A stretch of DNA of 51,407 nucleotides from Candidatus Rokuibacteriota bacterium (GTDB lineage Bacteria; Methylomirabilota; Methylomirabilia; Rokubacteriales; CSP1-6): positions 1 to 51,407 of the forward strand of contig QHSP01000049.1 of the NCBI GenBank assembly GCA_003220495.1. The letters run 5' to 3'. Below the pieces are notes generated by a model. The model saw nothing but the letters and a program-made list of their open reading frames with translations, made no database searches and was not told the origin of the DNA. The translations under genes were made by a program, and so were the position numbers. Positions 32,317-40,743 of the stretch are shown here, one piece after another. How positions within the stretch are numbered: the first letter of the stretch is position 1; every line of letters begins with the position of its first letter.

Positions 32317-33084
32317 TCACGCGGTCGCGGCTTTCAGATCGTCGAGCTGCCGTCGGGCGCCTGCGATCATCGAGGCGAGGTCCGAGGTGAGCATGACCAT
32401 GTCGAAGCCACGCTTCACCGCGCCGGCCGCGAACGCCGCGCTCGCGCAGTGCATGACCGCCTTGATGCCGTGCTTGTGCGCCGCATCGCGGATCTTGTCG
32501 CAGGTCGCGATGTGGACCGGCTCGGGATTGTCGCCGCGCGGCGCGAGCCCCAGCGCGAACGAGAGATCGGACGGCCCGATGTACACCGCGTCGAGCCCAG
32601 GGGTGGCGCAGATCTTGTCGAGGTTGGCGAGGCCTTCCTTCGTCTCGATCATCGCCATCACCACGATCTCGTCGTTGGCCTTCGCCAGGTAGTCGGCGCC
32701 GCCGTAGTGCACGGCGCGCACCGGCCCGGACGAGCGCATGCCCACGGGCGGATAGCGGCACGCGGCCACCGCCTTCGCCGCGTCGTCAGCGTTGTTGACC
32801 AGCGGCACGATGATCGCGTAGGCGCCGAGGTCGAGCGCCTTCATGATGGTCGGCGGGTCGTTCCACGGCACCCGCACGACGGGCACGGTCTCGGTCTGTG
32901 AGATCGCCTGCAGCATCGGCCAGACGTCGTTCATGTCGGTCGTGCCGTGCTGCATGTCGACGCAGAGGGCGTCGAAGCCCTGGCGCGCCATCACCTCGGC
33001 GGTGAACCCGTGAGAGACAGAGAGCCAGCCCAGGGTGACGAACTTCCCGTCGCGCCACATCTGCTTGATCTTGTTCGGCCGCAC
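32317..33084 (-). CDS. HpcH/HpaI aldolase/citrate lyase family protein
   Basis: A 255-residue class II pyruvate-dependent aldolase-type protein (HpaI/YfaU branch). Key residues are visible: H46 (CVDMQHGTTD), R71 (PVVRVPWND), YPPVGMRSSG at 111-120, metal ligands E147 (MAMIETKEG) and D173 (YIGPSDLS). It would split or form 4-hydroxy-2-oxo acids into pyruvate and an aldehyde. GTG start with GAGGTG upstream on the reverse strand. Middle gene between a D-2-hydroxyacid dehydrogenase and the alanine-racemase homologue, suggesting 2-oxo-acid metabolism. Confidence 0.92.
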   Translation of the reverse strand: MRPNKIKQMWRDGKFVTLGWLSVSHGFTAEVMARQGFDALCVDMQHGTTDMNDVWPMLQAISQTETVPVVRVPWNDPPTIMKALDLGAYAIIVPLVNNADDAAKAVAACRYPPVGMRSSGPVRAVHYGGADYLAKANDEIVVMAMIETKEGLANLDKICATPGLDAVYIGPSDLSFALGLAPRGDNPEPVHIATCDKIRDAAHKHGIKAVMHCASAAFAAGAVKRGFDMVMLTSDLASMIAGARRQLDDLKAATA

Positions 33085-33205
33085 TGTTGCACCTCGCTAG
33101 TGGGGTAGCGCCGTCGCCGGCGCGCCCGCGAAGCGTAGCACACCCGGGCGTCGGGGGTTTGGCGGCGGCCGCTCGCGATCACCCGCGTCTTCGAGCACGC
33201 TCCGA

Positions 33206-34216
33206 TCAACGGCCGCGGCGGATCGCCCCCGCCGCATACACCTCGGGGTTCACCACGTTGAGCGGCCGCCGGCCGGTGAGCACACGCGCCACCTCGTCGC
33301 CGCAGCGCCGCGGGATCTGGGCGACCGCCGCCGACGAGAAATACGCGGCGTGGGGCGTGGCGATCACGTTCTCCATCTTCAGGAGCGGGTTGTCGGCCGC
33401 CACCGGCTCGTCCTCCCATACGTCGAGCGCCGCGCCGGCCAGGCGCTGGTCACGCAGAGCCCGGGCCAGCGCTTGCTCGTCCACCACAGGCCCGCGCGAG
33501 GTGTTGATCAGGATGGCCGTTGGCTTCATGCGCCGGAAGAACGCCTCGCCGATCAGGTGGCGGGTCTCGGCGCTCAGCAAGGTGTGGACGGAGACGTAGT
33601 CGGCGCGCTCGGCCAGGGTCTCGAGCGAGACGCGCTCGACGCCGAGCGCGGCGAAGCGCTGGTCGTCGACGTACGGATCGCACGCGATCACCTTCGTCTC
33701 GAGCGCGGCCACGCGCCGCGCGAAGGCGCTGCCGATGTTGCCGAGGCCGACGATGCCCACGGTCTCGCCGTGCAGCGCGCCGGTGTGACTGCCCGGCACT
33801 CGCCCGCTCCACACACCCGCGTGCACCTGCCGATCCATGACGACCACCCCTCGGTTCCACGCCAGGAGCAGCGCGAGCGCGTGATTCGCCACTTCGCGGA
33901 TCCAGAGGTCGGGGATGTTGACGACGATCACGCCCAGATCCGTGGCGGCCGGCACGTCGATGACGTCGTACCCGACGCCGGTGCGCACCACGACCTTCAG
34001 ACCTTCGAGCGCGCTCATCACGCCGCGCGTGACCGGCGCGGACGAGACGACGAGCGCATCGGCGTCGCGCGTGCGTGCGATCATGTCGTCCTCGGCCTCG
34101 ACTTGAGGCAGCGAGATCATGCGCGCCGGGACGCGGCTCAGCACTGTCTGGCAATCGGCGAAGTCCCACTGGGCGTTTCCGAGGATGACGTAGACGTGCG
34201 GGGACGTGTCGGCCAT
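33206..34216 (-). CDS. D-isomer-specific 2-hydroxyacid dehydrogenase (CtBP/SerA-like)
   Basis: About 336 residues from ATG 34216; the open frame extends 20 codons further, across the divergent promoter, without conserved residues. NAD-binding GLGNIG is at 157-162, and the catalytic residues are R241 (INTSRGPVVDE), E270 (DVWEDEPV) and H289 (ATPHAAYFS). The N-terminal half has VVVRTGVGYDVIDV. It interconverts a 2-oxo acid and its D-hydroxy acid. First gene of the leftward group with the HpcH/HpaI aldolase (121 nt downstream). Divergent from the broken acetamidase gene, 31 nt away. Confidence 0.92.
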   Translation of the reverse strand: MADTSPHVYVILGNAQWDFADCQTVLSRVPARMISLPQVEAEDDMIARTRDADALVVSSAPVTRGVMSALEGLKVVVRTGVGYDVIDVPAATDLGVIVVNIPDLWIREVANHALALLLAWNRGVVVMDRQVHAGVWSGRVPGSHTGALHGETVGIVGLGNIGSAFARRVAALETKVIACDPYVDDQRFAALGVERVSLETLAERADYVSVHTLLSAETRHLIGEAFFRRMKPTAILINTSRGPVVDEQALARALRDQRLAGAALDVWEDEPVAADNPLLKMENVIATPHAAYFSSAAVAQIPRRCGDEVARVLTGRRPLNVVNPEVYAAGAIRRGR

Positions 34217-34247
34217 GATGGCTCCGTAGTCTACAGGAGGACAATCC

Positions 34248-34568
34248 ATGAAGACCGTCGAGATCGACCGCGGCAAGCGCCTGAGAGATCAGCCAGCGAC
34301 CGGCCACAACCGGTTTCATCCGGACGTTCAGCCCATCGTCACCGTGGATGGAAGCGGGCGCCATCCATCCGCTCACCGGTCCGGTCTTCGTCAAGGGCGC
34401 GCGCCCCGGTGACGTCCTCGAGATCGAGTTCCTCGACATCATGCCCCCGCACGCGTTCACCGCGATCGTGCCGGGGCTCGGCTTCTTGCGCGACGTGTTC
34501 ACGACGTGGTCAACGTGCCGAACTACGTCGTGTCGGCCCTGCTTCCCGAAGCCATCTTCGGGGGGTGA
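34248..34568 (+). pseudogene. Acetamidase/formamidase pseudogene with two internal deletions
   Basis: Three fragments of one FmdA/AmdA-like enzyme lie in order but in different frames. Part A (from ATG 34248, good AGGAGGA site) reads MKTVEIDRGKRLRDQPATGH up to IVTVD. Part B (34348 to about 34511) reads AGAIHPLTGPVFVKGARPGD, then VLEIEFLDIM and FTAIVPGLGFLRDVFTT. Part C (about 34503-34568) reads DVVNVPNYVVSALLPEAIF and ends with TGA, which is the normal C-terminus of the family. The intact enzyme is about 300-330 residues, so roughly two thirds are missing. Both junctions also shift frame. The gene once hydrolysed a short amide to ammonia and a carboxylate. Confidence 0.8.
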
Positions 34569-34584
34569 CCGACGCGAATTGGCT

Positions 34585-34611
34585 CTAGGCCCGGTCCCGA
34601 GGCCGGGCTAG
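34585..34611 (+). terminator. Hairpin after the acetamidase pseudogene
   Basis: CTAGGCCCGG and CCGGGCTAG form a 9-bp stem with one bulged G and an 8-nt loop, 16 nt after the pseudogene stop. No T-run follows, so it is terminator-like at best. Confidence 0.35.
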
Positions 34612-34651
34612 GGTGTGAGGGTGCCCAACTCGAAGGCCGGAGGCGCAATTC

Positions 34652-35026
34652 ATGGCGACTGAGACGATCGTCACGACGGATCTGCCGACGCTGGAACAAC
34701 TCAATCGCGACTACATCAGCGCCGTCCAGAACTCGGACGTGCGCCGGTTCGACGAGATCCTCGCCGAGGACTTCCTGTGCAGCAATCCCGATGGCTCGCT
34801 CGTCGACCGCGCCGGATTCCTGGTGCAGACGGCGCGCCCGGTGACGATCTCGAACCTCGAGGCGCGCGACGTGCGCATCCGGATCATGGGCGACGTCGCG
34901 ATCATCCACGCACGGACGACGTACACGATGCCGGACGGCCGCGCGGCCTCCGGCCGCTACTCCGACGTCTGGGCGCGCCGGCAGGGCCGCTGGCTCGCCG
35001 TGTCGGCCCACGTCACGCGCTGCTGA
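34652..35026 (+). CDS. NTF2-like (SnoaL/DUF4440) domain protein
   Basis: A 124-residue single-domain protein of the NTF2 cone fold. Typical DUF4440 features are LEQLNRDYISAVQNSDVRRF, DEILAEDFLCSNPDGSLVDR, VRIMGDVAIIHARTTYT and the final VWARRQGRWLAVSAHVTR. Such proteins are ketosteroid-isomerase-like and may be small isomerases, hydrolases or binding proteins; function is unknown here. GGAGG lies upstream of ATG 34652. Isolated gene between the acetamidase pseudogene and the convergent peroxiredoxin. Confidence 0.85.
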   Translation: MATETIVTTDLPTLEQLNRDYISAVQNSDVRRFDEILAEDFLCSNPDGSLVDRAGFLVQTARPVTISNLEARDVRIRIMGDVAIIHARTTYTMPDGRAASGRYSDVWARRQGRWLAVSAHVTRC

Positions 35027-35145
35027 GCCGCACTCGCTCGAGCCGCGACACGTCCGGCGGTAGATCTCGGCGTTCGAGGCATTCGATCTCGGCGTCAGAC
35101 AGCCCGTGGTGACCTGCGCGGTGCGGGAGTGAGCCGCCGGCGGCC

Positions 35146-35176
35146 GGCCGGTGGCTCATGACGAGAGCCACCGGCC
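35146..35176. terminator. Strong hairpin between convergent genes
   Basis: A perfect 12-bp inverted repeat, GGCCGGTGGCTC (35146-35157) and GAGCCACCGGCC (35165-35176), with a 7-nt loop. It lies 17 nt beyond the peroxiredoxin stop and between the convergent NTF2-like and peroxiredoxin genes, so it may act as a bidirectional terminator or 3'-end stabiliser. Neither side has a T-run. Confidence 0.55.
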
Positions 35177-35193
35177 CGATCGCCGCGCTGGAG

Positions 35194-35853
35194 CTACTTC
35201 GGCTGGGCGACGGTGCGCAGGTACGGCTTCAAGGTCTTGAAGCCGGCCGGGTACGTCTTCTTCGCCTCGTCGTCGGAGACCGCGGTGACGATGATGACAT
35301 CCTGGCCCTGCTTCCAGTTCACCGGCGTTGCCACCTTGTGCTTGCTCGTGAGCTGGCAGGAGTCGAGGAGTCGGAGCACCTCGTCGAAGTTCCGGCCCGT
35401 CGACATCGGGTAGGTGAGCATCGCCTTGACCTTCTTGTCGGGCCCGATGACGAAGACCGAACGCACGGTCGCGTTGTCGGCGGGGGTCCGGCCCTGCGAG
35501 GTCGTGCCCGCGCCTTCCGGCAGCATGTCGTACGCCATCGCCACCTTCAGCTCGGGATCGCCGATCATCGGATATGTCACGGCGTGACCCGATGTCTCCT
35601 GGATGTCCTTCGACCAGCGCTGGTGGTCGCCGACCGGGTCGACGCTGAGCCCGATGATCTGGCAGTTGCGCTTGTCGAATTCGGGCTTCAGACCCGCCAT
35701 GTAGCCGAGCTCGGTCGTGCACACCGGCGTGAAGTCCTTCGGGTGCGAGAAGAGGATGGCCCAGCCGTTACCGATCCAGTCGTGGAAGTTGATCTTCCCC
35801 TGGGTAGTCTCGGCTGTGAAGTTCGGTGCTTCGCTGTTGATCCGCAATGCCAT
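35194..35853 (-). CDS. 1-Cys peroxiredoxin (Prx6/AhpC-TSA family)
   Basis: A 219-residue peroxiredoxin that reduces hydrogen and organic peroxides. The active site is HPKDFTPVCTTE with peroxidatic C45 and T42; the length and the C-terminal RSVFVIGPDKKVKAMLTYPM followed by TGRNFDEVLRLLDS are those of the Prx6 (1-Cys) type, which lack a conserved resolving cysteine. GGAGG lies before the ATG. A candidate promoter lies at 35918-35947 and an ACTC...GAGT inverted repeat (35872-35886) sits in the leader, a possible operator. Monocistronic; ends at a strong hairpin. Confidence 0.95.
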   Translation of the reverse strand: MALRINSEAPNFTAETTQGKINFHDWIGNGWAILFSHPKDFTPVCTTELGYMAGLKPEFDKRNCQIIGLSVDPVGDHQRWSKDIQETSGHAVTYPMIGDPELKVAMAYDMLPEGAGTTSQGRTPADNATVRSVFVIGPDKKVKAMLTYPMSTGRNFDEVLRLLDSCQLTSKHKVATPVNWKQGQDVIIVTAVSDDEAKKTYPAGFKTLKPYLRTVAQPK

Positions 35854-35917
35854 GTTACGCCTCCGTGTTGCGACTCAATGATCGAGTTGGTAGCTGGTCG
35901 CCAGACCGAAGAGTCAC

Positions 35918-35947
35918 AGCATACGCCCAGAATACTGCGCGCCGCAA
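35918..35947 (-). promoter_or_regulatory. Candidate promoter of the peroxiredoxin gene
   Basis: On the reverse strand TTGCGG (35947-35942), an 18-nt spacer and TATGCT (35923-35918). Transcription would start about 58 nt before the gene. TATGCT is the same -10-like hexamer seen before the genes at 13295 and 16267. Confidence 0.45.
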
Positions 35948-36085
35948 CGGCGCGCGATCAGCGCCGGCGGCGAACCAGACGAGCCCCCGCGCGAGCCCCG
36001 GCGGTGGCCAGGAGTTACGCGTGCCGCGCGAGCGCGGGTTGACGGCGCGCGCTCGGGCGCCACATCTTCACTGGACTACACGGTT

Positions 36086-36096
36086 TGCCTGAGGCA
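36086..36096. promoter_or_regulatory. Small palindrome upstream of leuC
   Basis: TGCCTgAGGCA, 37 nt before ATG 36134, in the 280-bp gap between the peroxiredoxin and leuC. It could be an operator; no leader peptide, attenuator or T-box is visible in this gap, which otherwise holds no recognisable gene. Confidence 0.2.
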
Positions 36097-36133
36097 GCAT
36101 ACGCGCGCCCGGAGCTCACGGAGGAGGAGTCGC

Positions 36134-37537
36134 ATGGCACGCACGCTGCTCGACAAAGTGTGGGACGCGCATACCGTCCGGACCTTGCCGTCCGGACAGA
36201 CCCAGCTCCTGATCGGCCTGCACCTGATCCACGAGGTCACGACGCCGCAGGCGTTTCAGATGCTGCGCGACTCGAAGCTTAAGGTGCGGATGCCCGAGCG
36301 CACCTTCGGCACGCTCGATCACATCATCCCGACGACCGACCAGGCCCGCCCCTACGCCGATCCGCTGGCCGAGGAGATGGCGGTCCACATGATCCGCAAC
36401 ATGAAGGACTTCAGCCTGCCGCTCTTCGACATGTCGACGGGCAAGCAGGGCATTGTGCACGTGATCGGTCCCGAGCTCGGCCTCTCGCAGCCCGGCATGA
36501 CGATCGCGTGCGGCGACAGCCACACCTCGACCCACGGCGCCGTCGGCGCGATCGCCTTCGGCATCGGCACCACCCAGGTGCGCGACGTGCTCGCGACGCA
36601 ATGTCTCTCGATGGCCAAGCCCAAGCTGCGCCAGGTGCGGGTGGACGGCGCGCTCGCGAAGGGGGTCTACGCGAAGGACGTGATCCTCGCGATCATCAAC
36701 CAGCTCGGCGTGAAGGGCGGCGTGGGCTACGCGTACGAGTACGCGGGGCCCGTCATCGATCGCATGACGATGGAAGAGCGCCTGACCGTCTGCAACATGT
36801 CGATCGAGGGCGCCGCGCGATTCGGCTACGTCAATCCGGACACGACGACGATCGACTATCTGCGCGGCCGGCAGTACGCGCCCGCGGGCGCGGCGTTCGA
36901 CAAGGCGGCCGCGTGGTGGAAGTCGGTGGCGACCGAGCCGGGGGCCTCGTTCGACGACGTCGCGCGCCTGGACGGCAGCGCCATCGAGCCGATGGTGACG
37001 TGGGGCATCAACCCGGGCATGTCGGTCGGCGTGAGCCAGCGCATCCCGGCGCCCGAGTCGGCGCCCGAAGCCGATCGCTCGACCTTCCGCGAGGCGCTCG
37101 CCCACATGAGCTTCCAGGCCGGCCAGCCGATCAAGGGCGCGAAGATCGACGTCGCCTTCGTCGGCTCGTGCACCAATGGCCGCCTGTCCGATCTGCGCAT
37201 CGCCGCCGAGGTGGCGAAGAAGGGCAAGGTCGCCAAGGGCGTGCGAGCGCTGATCGTGCCGGGCTCGCAGCAAGTCGCCAGGGCCGCCGAGGCCGAGGGT
37301 TTGCACGATACCTTCCAGGCCGCCGGCTTCGAGTGGCGCAAGGCCGGCTGCTCGATGTGCCTCGGCATGAACCCGGATCAGCTGGTCGGGCGTGAGATGA
37401 GCGCCTCGTCCAGCAACCGCAACTTCATCGGCCGTCAGGGCAGCCCCACCGGGCGGACGCTCCTGATGAGCCCGGCCATGGTCGCGGCCGCCGCGATCAC
37501 CGGCGCCGTCGCCGACGTGAGGGAGATTCTGAAATGA
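36134..37537 (+). CDS. leuC: 3-isopropylmalate dehydratase large subunit
   Basis: A 467-residue aconitase-family large subunit that with LeuD isomerises 2- to 3-isopropylmalate in leucine synthesis. The [4Fe-4S] ligands are C346 (VGSCTNGR), C406 and C409 (GCSMCLG), at the positions expected from E. coli LeuC. Other signatures are [24 protein letters not shown] and [12 protein letters not shown] at the C-terminus. GGAGGAGGAG precedes the ATG. It overlaps leuD by 4 nt (ATGA). leuA and leuB are not in the window. A related hydro-lyase role, such as for another 2-alkylmalate, cannot be excluded but the sequence is canonical. Confidence 0.95.
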   Translation: MARTLLDKVWDAHTVRTLPSGQTQLLIGLHLIHEVTTPQAFQMLRDSKLKVRMPERTFGTLDHIIPTTDQARPYADPLAEEMAVHMIRNMKDFSLPLFDMSTGKQGIVHVIGPELGLSQPGMTIACGDSHTSTHGAVGAIAFGIGTTQVRDVLATQCLSMAKPKLRQVRVDGALAKGVYAKDVILAIINQLGVKGGVGYAYEYAGPVIDRMTMEERLTVCNMSIEGAARFGYVNPDTTTIDYLRGRQYAPAGAAFDKAAAWWKSVATEPGASFDDVARLDGSAIEPMVTWGINPGMSVGVSQRIPAPESAPEADRSTFREALAHMSFQAGQPIKGAKIDVAFVGSCTNGRLSDLRIAAEVAKKGKVAKGVRALIVPGSQQVARAAEAEGLHDTFQAAGFEWRKAGCSMCLGMNPDQLVGREMSASSSNRNFIGRQGSPTGRTLLMSPAMVAAAAITGAVADVREILK

Positions 37538-38133
37538 GCACTGTCGACTTCAAGCGCCGCCAGATAACAGGACGCGGCATCCCCTTGCCCGGCAACGACA
37601 TCGACACGGATCGGATCATCCCCGCGCGTTTCTTGAAGGAAGTGACGTTCACGACGATGGGCGAGCACGCCTTCGAGGACGCGAAGAAGCAGAACCCGGA
37701 GCATCCGTTCAACTCACCCGTACACAAGGGCGCGTCCGTGCTGGTCGTCGGCCAGAACTTCGGCTGCGGTTCTTCACGCGAGCACGCCCCTCAGGCCCTG
37801 ATGCGCTGGGGCATCGCCGCCATCGTCGGAGGCTCCTTCGGCGAGATCTTCTTCGGCAACTGCGTGATGCTCGGCATCCCCTGCCTGCGCGCCTCGCAGG
37901 AAGACCTCGAGTGGCTCCAGCGCGAGCTCAGTCGGTCGCCTCAGTCACCGGTCATGGTAGACGTGGAGAAGCAAGAGGTGCGCTTCGGCAGCCGCACGAT
38001 CAAGGCGACCATCCCGGACGGCCCGCGCAATCAGCTCGTGGGGGGCACGTGGGATTCGACCGCGGTGCTGCTGGAGGCGGGCGCGGCAATCGAGACGACG
38101 GCGAGGAAGCTGCCGTATGTTGCGGGGTGGTGA
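37534..38133 (+). CDS. leuD: 3-isopropylmalate dehydratase small subunit
   Basis: A 199-residue small (swivel-domain) subunit. Diagnostic segments are [37 protein letters not shown] and [20 protein letters not shown]. The length fits the proteobacterial-type LeuD. ATG overlaps the leuC stop (ATGA), ensuring coupled translation of the heterodimer. The last 20 codons (38058-38117 in DNA terms) are found again at 38653-38712 with 54 of 60 bases identical, as part of non-functional debris. The DUF188 gene follows 9 nt downstream. Confidence 0.95.
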   Translation: MSTVDFKRRQITGRGIPLPGNDIDTDRIIPARFLKEVTFTTMGEHAFEDAKKQNPEHPFNSPVHKGASVLVVGQNFGCGSSREHAPQALMRWGIAAIVGGSFGEIFFGNCVMLGIPCLRASQEDLEWLQRELSRSPQSPVMVDVEKQEVRFGSRTIKATIPDGPRNQLVGGTWDSTAVLLEAGAAIETTARKLPYVAGW

Positions 38134-38142
38134 TTTCGCTGA

Positions 38143-38592
38143 GTGCAGATCTGGGTCGACGCTGACGCCTGCCCTCAAGTCATCAAGGAGATCCTGTTCC
38201 GCGCCGCCGAGCGCGCACAGATCTTGACGACGCTCGTCGCTAACACCCTGCTTCGCGTCCCCTCATCCCCCTTCATCAAGAGCGTCCGTGTCGCCAAGGG
38301 CTTCAACGTCGCCGACCATCAGATCGTGGAGCAGATCCAACCCGGCGACCTCGTGATCACCGCCGACATACCCCTGGCCGCCGAGGTGATCAGCCGTGGA
38401 GCTCACGCTCTCGACCCGCGAGGAGAGCTGTACTCGGAAGACAATGTTCGTGAGCGCCTGGCCATGCGCAATCTCATGCAAGAGCTGCGGTCCACCGGGG
38501 ATATCCTCGGCGGTCCGGCGCCGTTCAACCAGAGCGACCGGCAGCGCTTCGCCAACCACCTCGATCGTCTCCTGACCCGGTCAGGCCGGTAG
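38143..38592 (+). CDS. YaiI/YqxD family (DUF188) protein
   Basis: A 149-residue DUF188 protein. It begins with the family hallmark [15 protein letters not shown] and continues with [34 protein letters not shown] and [17 protein letters not shown]. The fold is PIN-like with clustered acidic residues (D6, D8, D62 region), and a nuclease-type role has been suggested for the family, but the function is not established. GTG start at 38143, 9 nt after the leuD stop, so likely expressed with leuCD. Complete in length. Confidence 0.92.
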   Translation: MQIWVDADACPQVIKEILFRAAERAQILTTLVANTLLRVPSSPFIKSVRVAKGFNVADHQIVEQIQPGDLVITADIPLAAEVISRGAHALDPRGELYSEDNVRERLAMRNLMQELRSTGDILGGPAPFNQSDRQRFANHLDRLLTRSGR

Positions 38593-38652
38593 CGCGAGAA
38601 ACCGATGACGCCGCGAGCGCACACAGGCCTCCCGGATCCAGGGGTACTGGCG

Positions 38653-38712
38653 GACAGCGATGCTGCTAAAGGCGGGCGCGGCGATCGAGACGACGGCGAG
38701 GAAGCCGCCGTA
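38653..38712 (+). repeat. Duplicate of the leuD 3' end (gene debris)
   Basis: This 60-nt stretch is 54/60 identical to 38058-38117 in leuD and would encode [18 protein letters not shown], matching the LeuD tail [17 protein letters not shown]. No other part of leuD is present. It is a partial duplication or the remnant of a second leuD-like gene, in the 286-bp non-coding gap 38593-38878. Confidence 0.75.
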
Positions 38713-38791
38713 CGCGGATGATCTGGCCGATCACGAGTTTGCTCGGGAGATCGCCGATCGGGATGATCTGAACGAGCCGGCCGATGTTGAT
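38711..38791 (-). pseudogene. Flavin reductase fragment (gene debris)
   Basis: Read on the reverse strand this segment encodes INIGRLVQIIPIGDLPSKLV then IGQIIRV, matching the strand LPSNLVIGQIVH encoded at about 40905-40925 in the damaged flavin reductase at 40744-41175. It has no start, stop or flanking homology, and directly abuts the leuD-tail copy on the other strand. Confidence 0.6.
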
Positions 38792-38878
38792 CGGCGCCCG
38801 CCCCCGCCCAGAAGGAGTAGACTTGCACTTGGAGTCTGCACCGACACCAAACGTTTTCAGAGCTGGGGTGAGGCATTC

Positions 38879-39163
38879 ATGATCGGCGTGTTGACCCATC
38901 ACTGGGCCAGAGCGGATCGAGTCGACGAGGCGAAGAAGCTCCTGGATCGTAACGGCCTAGCACAGAGTAAGGCGCCAGGCTTTGTAAGCCGCCAAACCTT
39001 GTACTCGGCCGGCGATCCGACGAAGATCACGACCCTGGTGGTGTGGGCGAGCAACGATATCTATGATCAATGGCGGGCAAGCCCAGAGCGCGCCGTGGCG
39101 ATGAAAGGCGCCGAGGCGTTGTGGTCGAAGCCCCCTGAGTCGGAGCGCTTTCACGTGGCTTGA
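38879..39163 (+). CDS. Antibiotic biosynthesis monooxygenase (ABM)-like domain protein
   Basis: A 94-residue small alpha/beta-barrel protein. The start is set at ATG 38879 after GTGAGG; upstream in-frame sequence is debris from other genes. The pattern MIGVLTHHWARADRVDEAKK, PGFVSRQTLYSAGDPTKITT and VVWASNDIYDQWRASPE follows the ABM/quinol monooxygenase layout with the conserved Trp near SNDIYDQWR. These dimeric proteins include small monooxygenases and haem-degrading enzymes, but many have no known activity. GC content is lower than for neighbours, which could reflect recent acquisition. Confidence 0.75.
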   Translation: MIGVLTHHWARADRVDEAKKLLDRNGLAQSKAPGFVSRQTLYSAGDPTKITTLVVWASNDIYDQWRASPERAVAMKGAEALWSKPPESERFHVA

Positions 39164-39185
39164 CAGCCGGAGGGCGTGACCCGGT

Positions 39186-40709
39186 CTACGGCCGGATCCC
39201 CCTCCAGTCCCCTGCCTTCTCGAACGCTGATGCCGCCCGGTAGATCGCCGGCTCGTCGAAGTGTTTCGCGATCAGCATCATCCCGGCCGGCAACCCATCG
39301 CTGAGCCCACACGGCACGCTCATCGCCGGATGGCCGGTGACATCGAACGGCGCCGTGTTCGGAAGCATCTCGAACGCCCGCTGGATGATCTCCATGCGCG
39401 GCGCCCCGGGCGCCGGGAGCGGCGTCGCCTTCAACGGTAAGGTCGGCATCAACAGCAAGTCGTAGTCACTCAGCACCGCGTCGTAGGCCACCCGCAGCGA
39501 ACGCGCGAGATTCTGCGACTTCGCGTAGTAGTGCCCGCGGTACTTGTTGAGCGCGTACTGCCCGAACAGGACCGTCGTCTTCAACGTATCGGAGAACTCG
39601 TCGGCGCGCTGCCGCCACGCCGAATGCGCATCGATGAGGCTCGTCACGTAGAGCCCCTTCCAGTTGAAGCCGAAACCGTTGCCGTTCAGCATCTGCCAGG
39701 TCGCGCCCTCGACGGCGATCGGCGTCCAGATGGCGGGGCCGGCCAGGTGCAGCGGGACCGACACCTCGTCCACCTGCGCGCCGAGCTGCTTGAGCGTCGC
39801 GGCGCCCTTGCGAACCAGCGCGTCGACGTCCGTCTCCGAGTTCGCGTGGCCGAAGCCTTCCTTCACGACCGCGATCTTCATGCCCCGCGCGTCGGCCGTC
39901 AGCGCGCTCGTGTAGGCGGCGGTCTTGACGTTCACCTGGCGCGGATCGAGCCCGTCGGGCCCCGCGAGCACCTCGAGCAGCAACGCGTTGTCGGCCACCG
40001 TGGCCGTCATCGGGCCAGTGTGATCGAGCGTCATCTCGATGGGAAAGATCCCGGTGTACGGCACGAGGCCGTACGTGGGCTTCAGGCCGTACACACCGCA
40101 GTAGGCGGCGGGGATGCGGATCGAGCCGCCCTGGTCGCCGCCGATGGCCATGTCGACTTCACCCGCCGCCACGACCGCCGCGCTGCCCGAGGACGAGCCG
40201 CCCGCCGAGTAGCCGGCCTTCCGCGGATTCTGAACGGGACCTGCCGCGCTCGTGTGGCTGCCGCCGGAGAAGCAGAAGTACTCGCAGTGCACCTTGCCCA
40301 TGATCGCGCCGCCGGCGTCGAGGATGCGCGTCACGATGGTCGCGTCGACGTCGGGGACGTACCCCTCCAGCGTGGAGGCGCCATTCATCATGGGCACGCC
40401 GGCGAGGCAGACGTTGTCCTTCAGCGCGATCCGCTTGCCGCGCAGCTTGCCCGAGGGCGCGCCCTGCACCTCGCTCTTGTAGTACCAGGCGTTGTATTTG
40501 TTCTCCGCGCCCTCCGGGCGATAACCGGGTGTGCGCGGATACTTCACGGGCGGCATCGGGTCGACCATCGCCTCGATGGCGTGATAGGCCGCCACGGTTC
40601 CGCCCATGGTCTCCAGAAAGAAGGCGATGTCGGCGTCAGAGAGGCGCATCCCCATCTGCCGGCCGACGGCCTTGAGCTCGTCGGGCGTCGGAAGCTTCGC
40701 GCTCGCCAT
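39186..40709 (-). CDS. Amidase (amidase signature family)
   Basis: A 507-residue amidase-signature enzyme that hydrolyses a carboxamide to acid and ammonia. The Ser-cisSer-Lys triad is in place: the lysine in KRIALKDNVCLAG (about residue 95), the cis-Ser and nucleophile in the Gly/Ser-rich block YSAGGSSSGSAAVVAAGEVD (about 170-190) and GGDQGGSIRIPA. The length and N-terminal extension resemble GatA-like broad-specificity amidases rather than true GatA. Monocistronic, 34 nt upstream of the damaged flavin reductase in transcription-independent order (both leftward). Confidence 0.92.
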   Translation of the reverse strand: MASAKLPTPDELKAVGRQMGMRLSDADIAFFLETMGGTVAAYHAIEAMVDPMPPVKYPRTPGYRPEGAENKYNAWYYKSEVQGAPSGKLRGKRIALKDNVCLAGVPMMNGASTLEGYVPDVDATIVTRILDAGGAIMGKVHCEYFCFSGGSHTSAAGPVQNPRKAGYSAGGSSSGSAAVVAAGEVDMAIGGDQGGSIRIPAAYCGVYGLKPTYGLVPYTGIFPIEMTLDHTGPMTATVADNALLLEVLAGPDGLDPRQVNVKTAAYTSALTADARGMKIAVVKEGFGHANSETDVDALVRKGAATLKQLGAQVDEVSVPLHLAGPAIWTPIAVEGATWQMLNGNGFGFNWKGLYVTSLIDAHSAWRQRADEFSDTLKTTVLFGQYALNKYRGHYYAKSQNLARSLRVAYDAVLSDYDLLLMPTLPLKATPLPAPGAPRMEIIQRAFEMLPNTAPFDVTGHPAMSVPCGLSDGLPAGMMLIAKHFDEPAIYRAASAFEKAGDWRGIRP

Positions 40710-40743
40710 TGGATCCTCCTCTGGTCGACTGCGAGAAGGCGGA

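Noticed and set aside
35854-36133. Possible leucine attenuator or T-box upstream of leuC
   Set aside because: No leucine-rich leader peptide, specifier hairpin or terminator/antiterminator pair could be found.
38660-39163. Longer reading of the ABM-like gene from 38660
   Set aside because: Its first 70 codons are the leuD-tail copy and antisense flavin reductase debris; the domain begins at ATG 38879.
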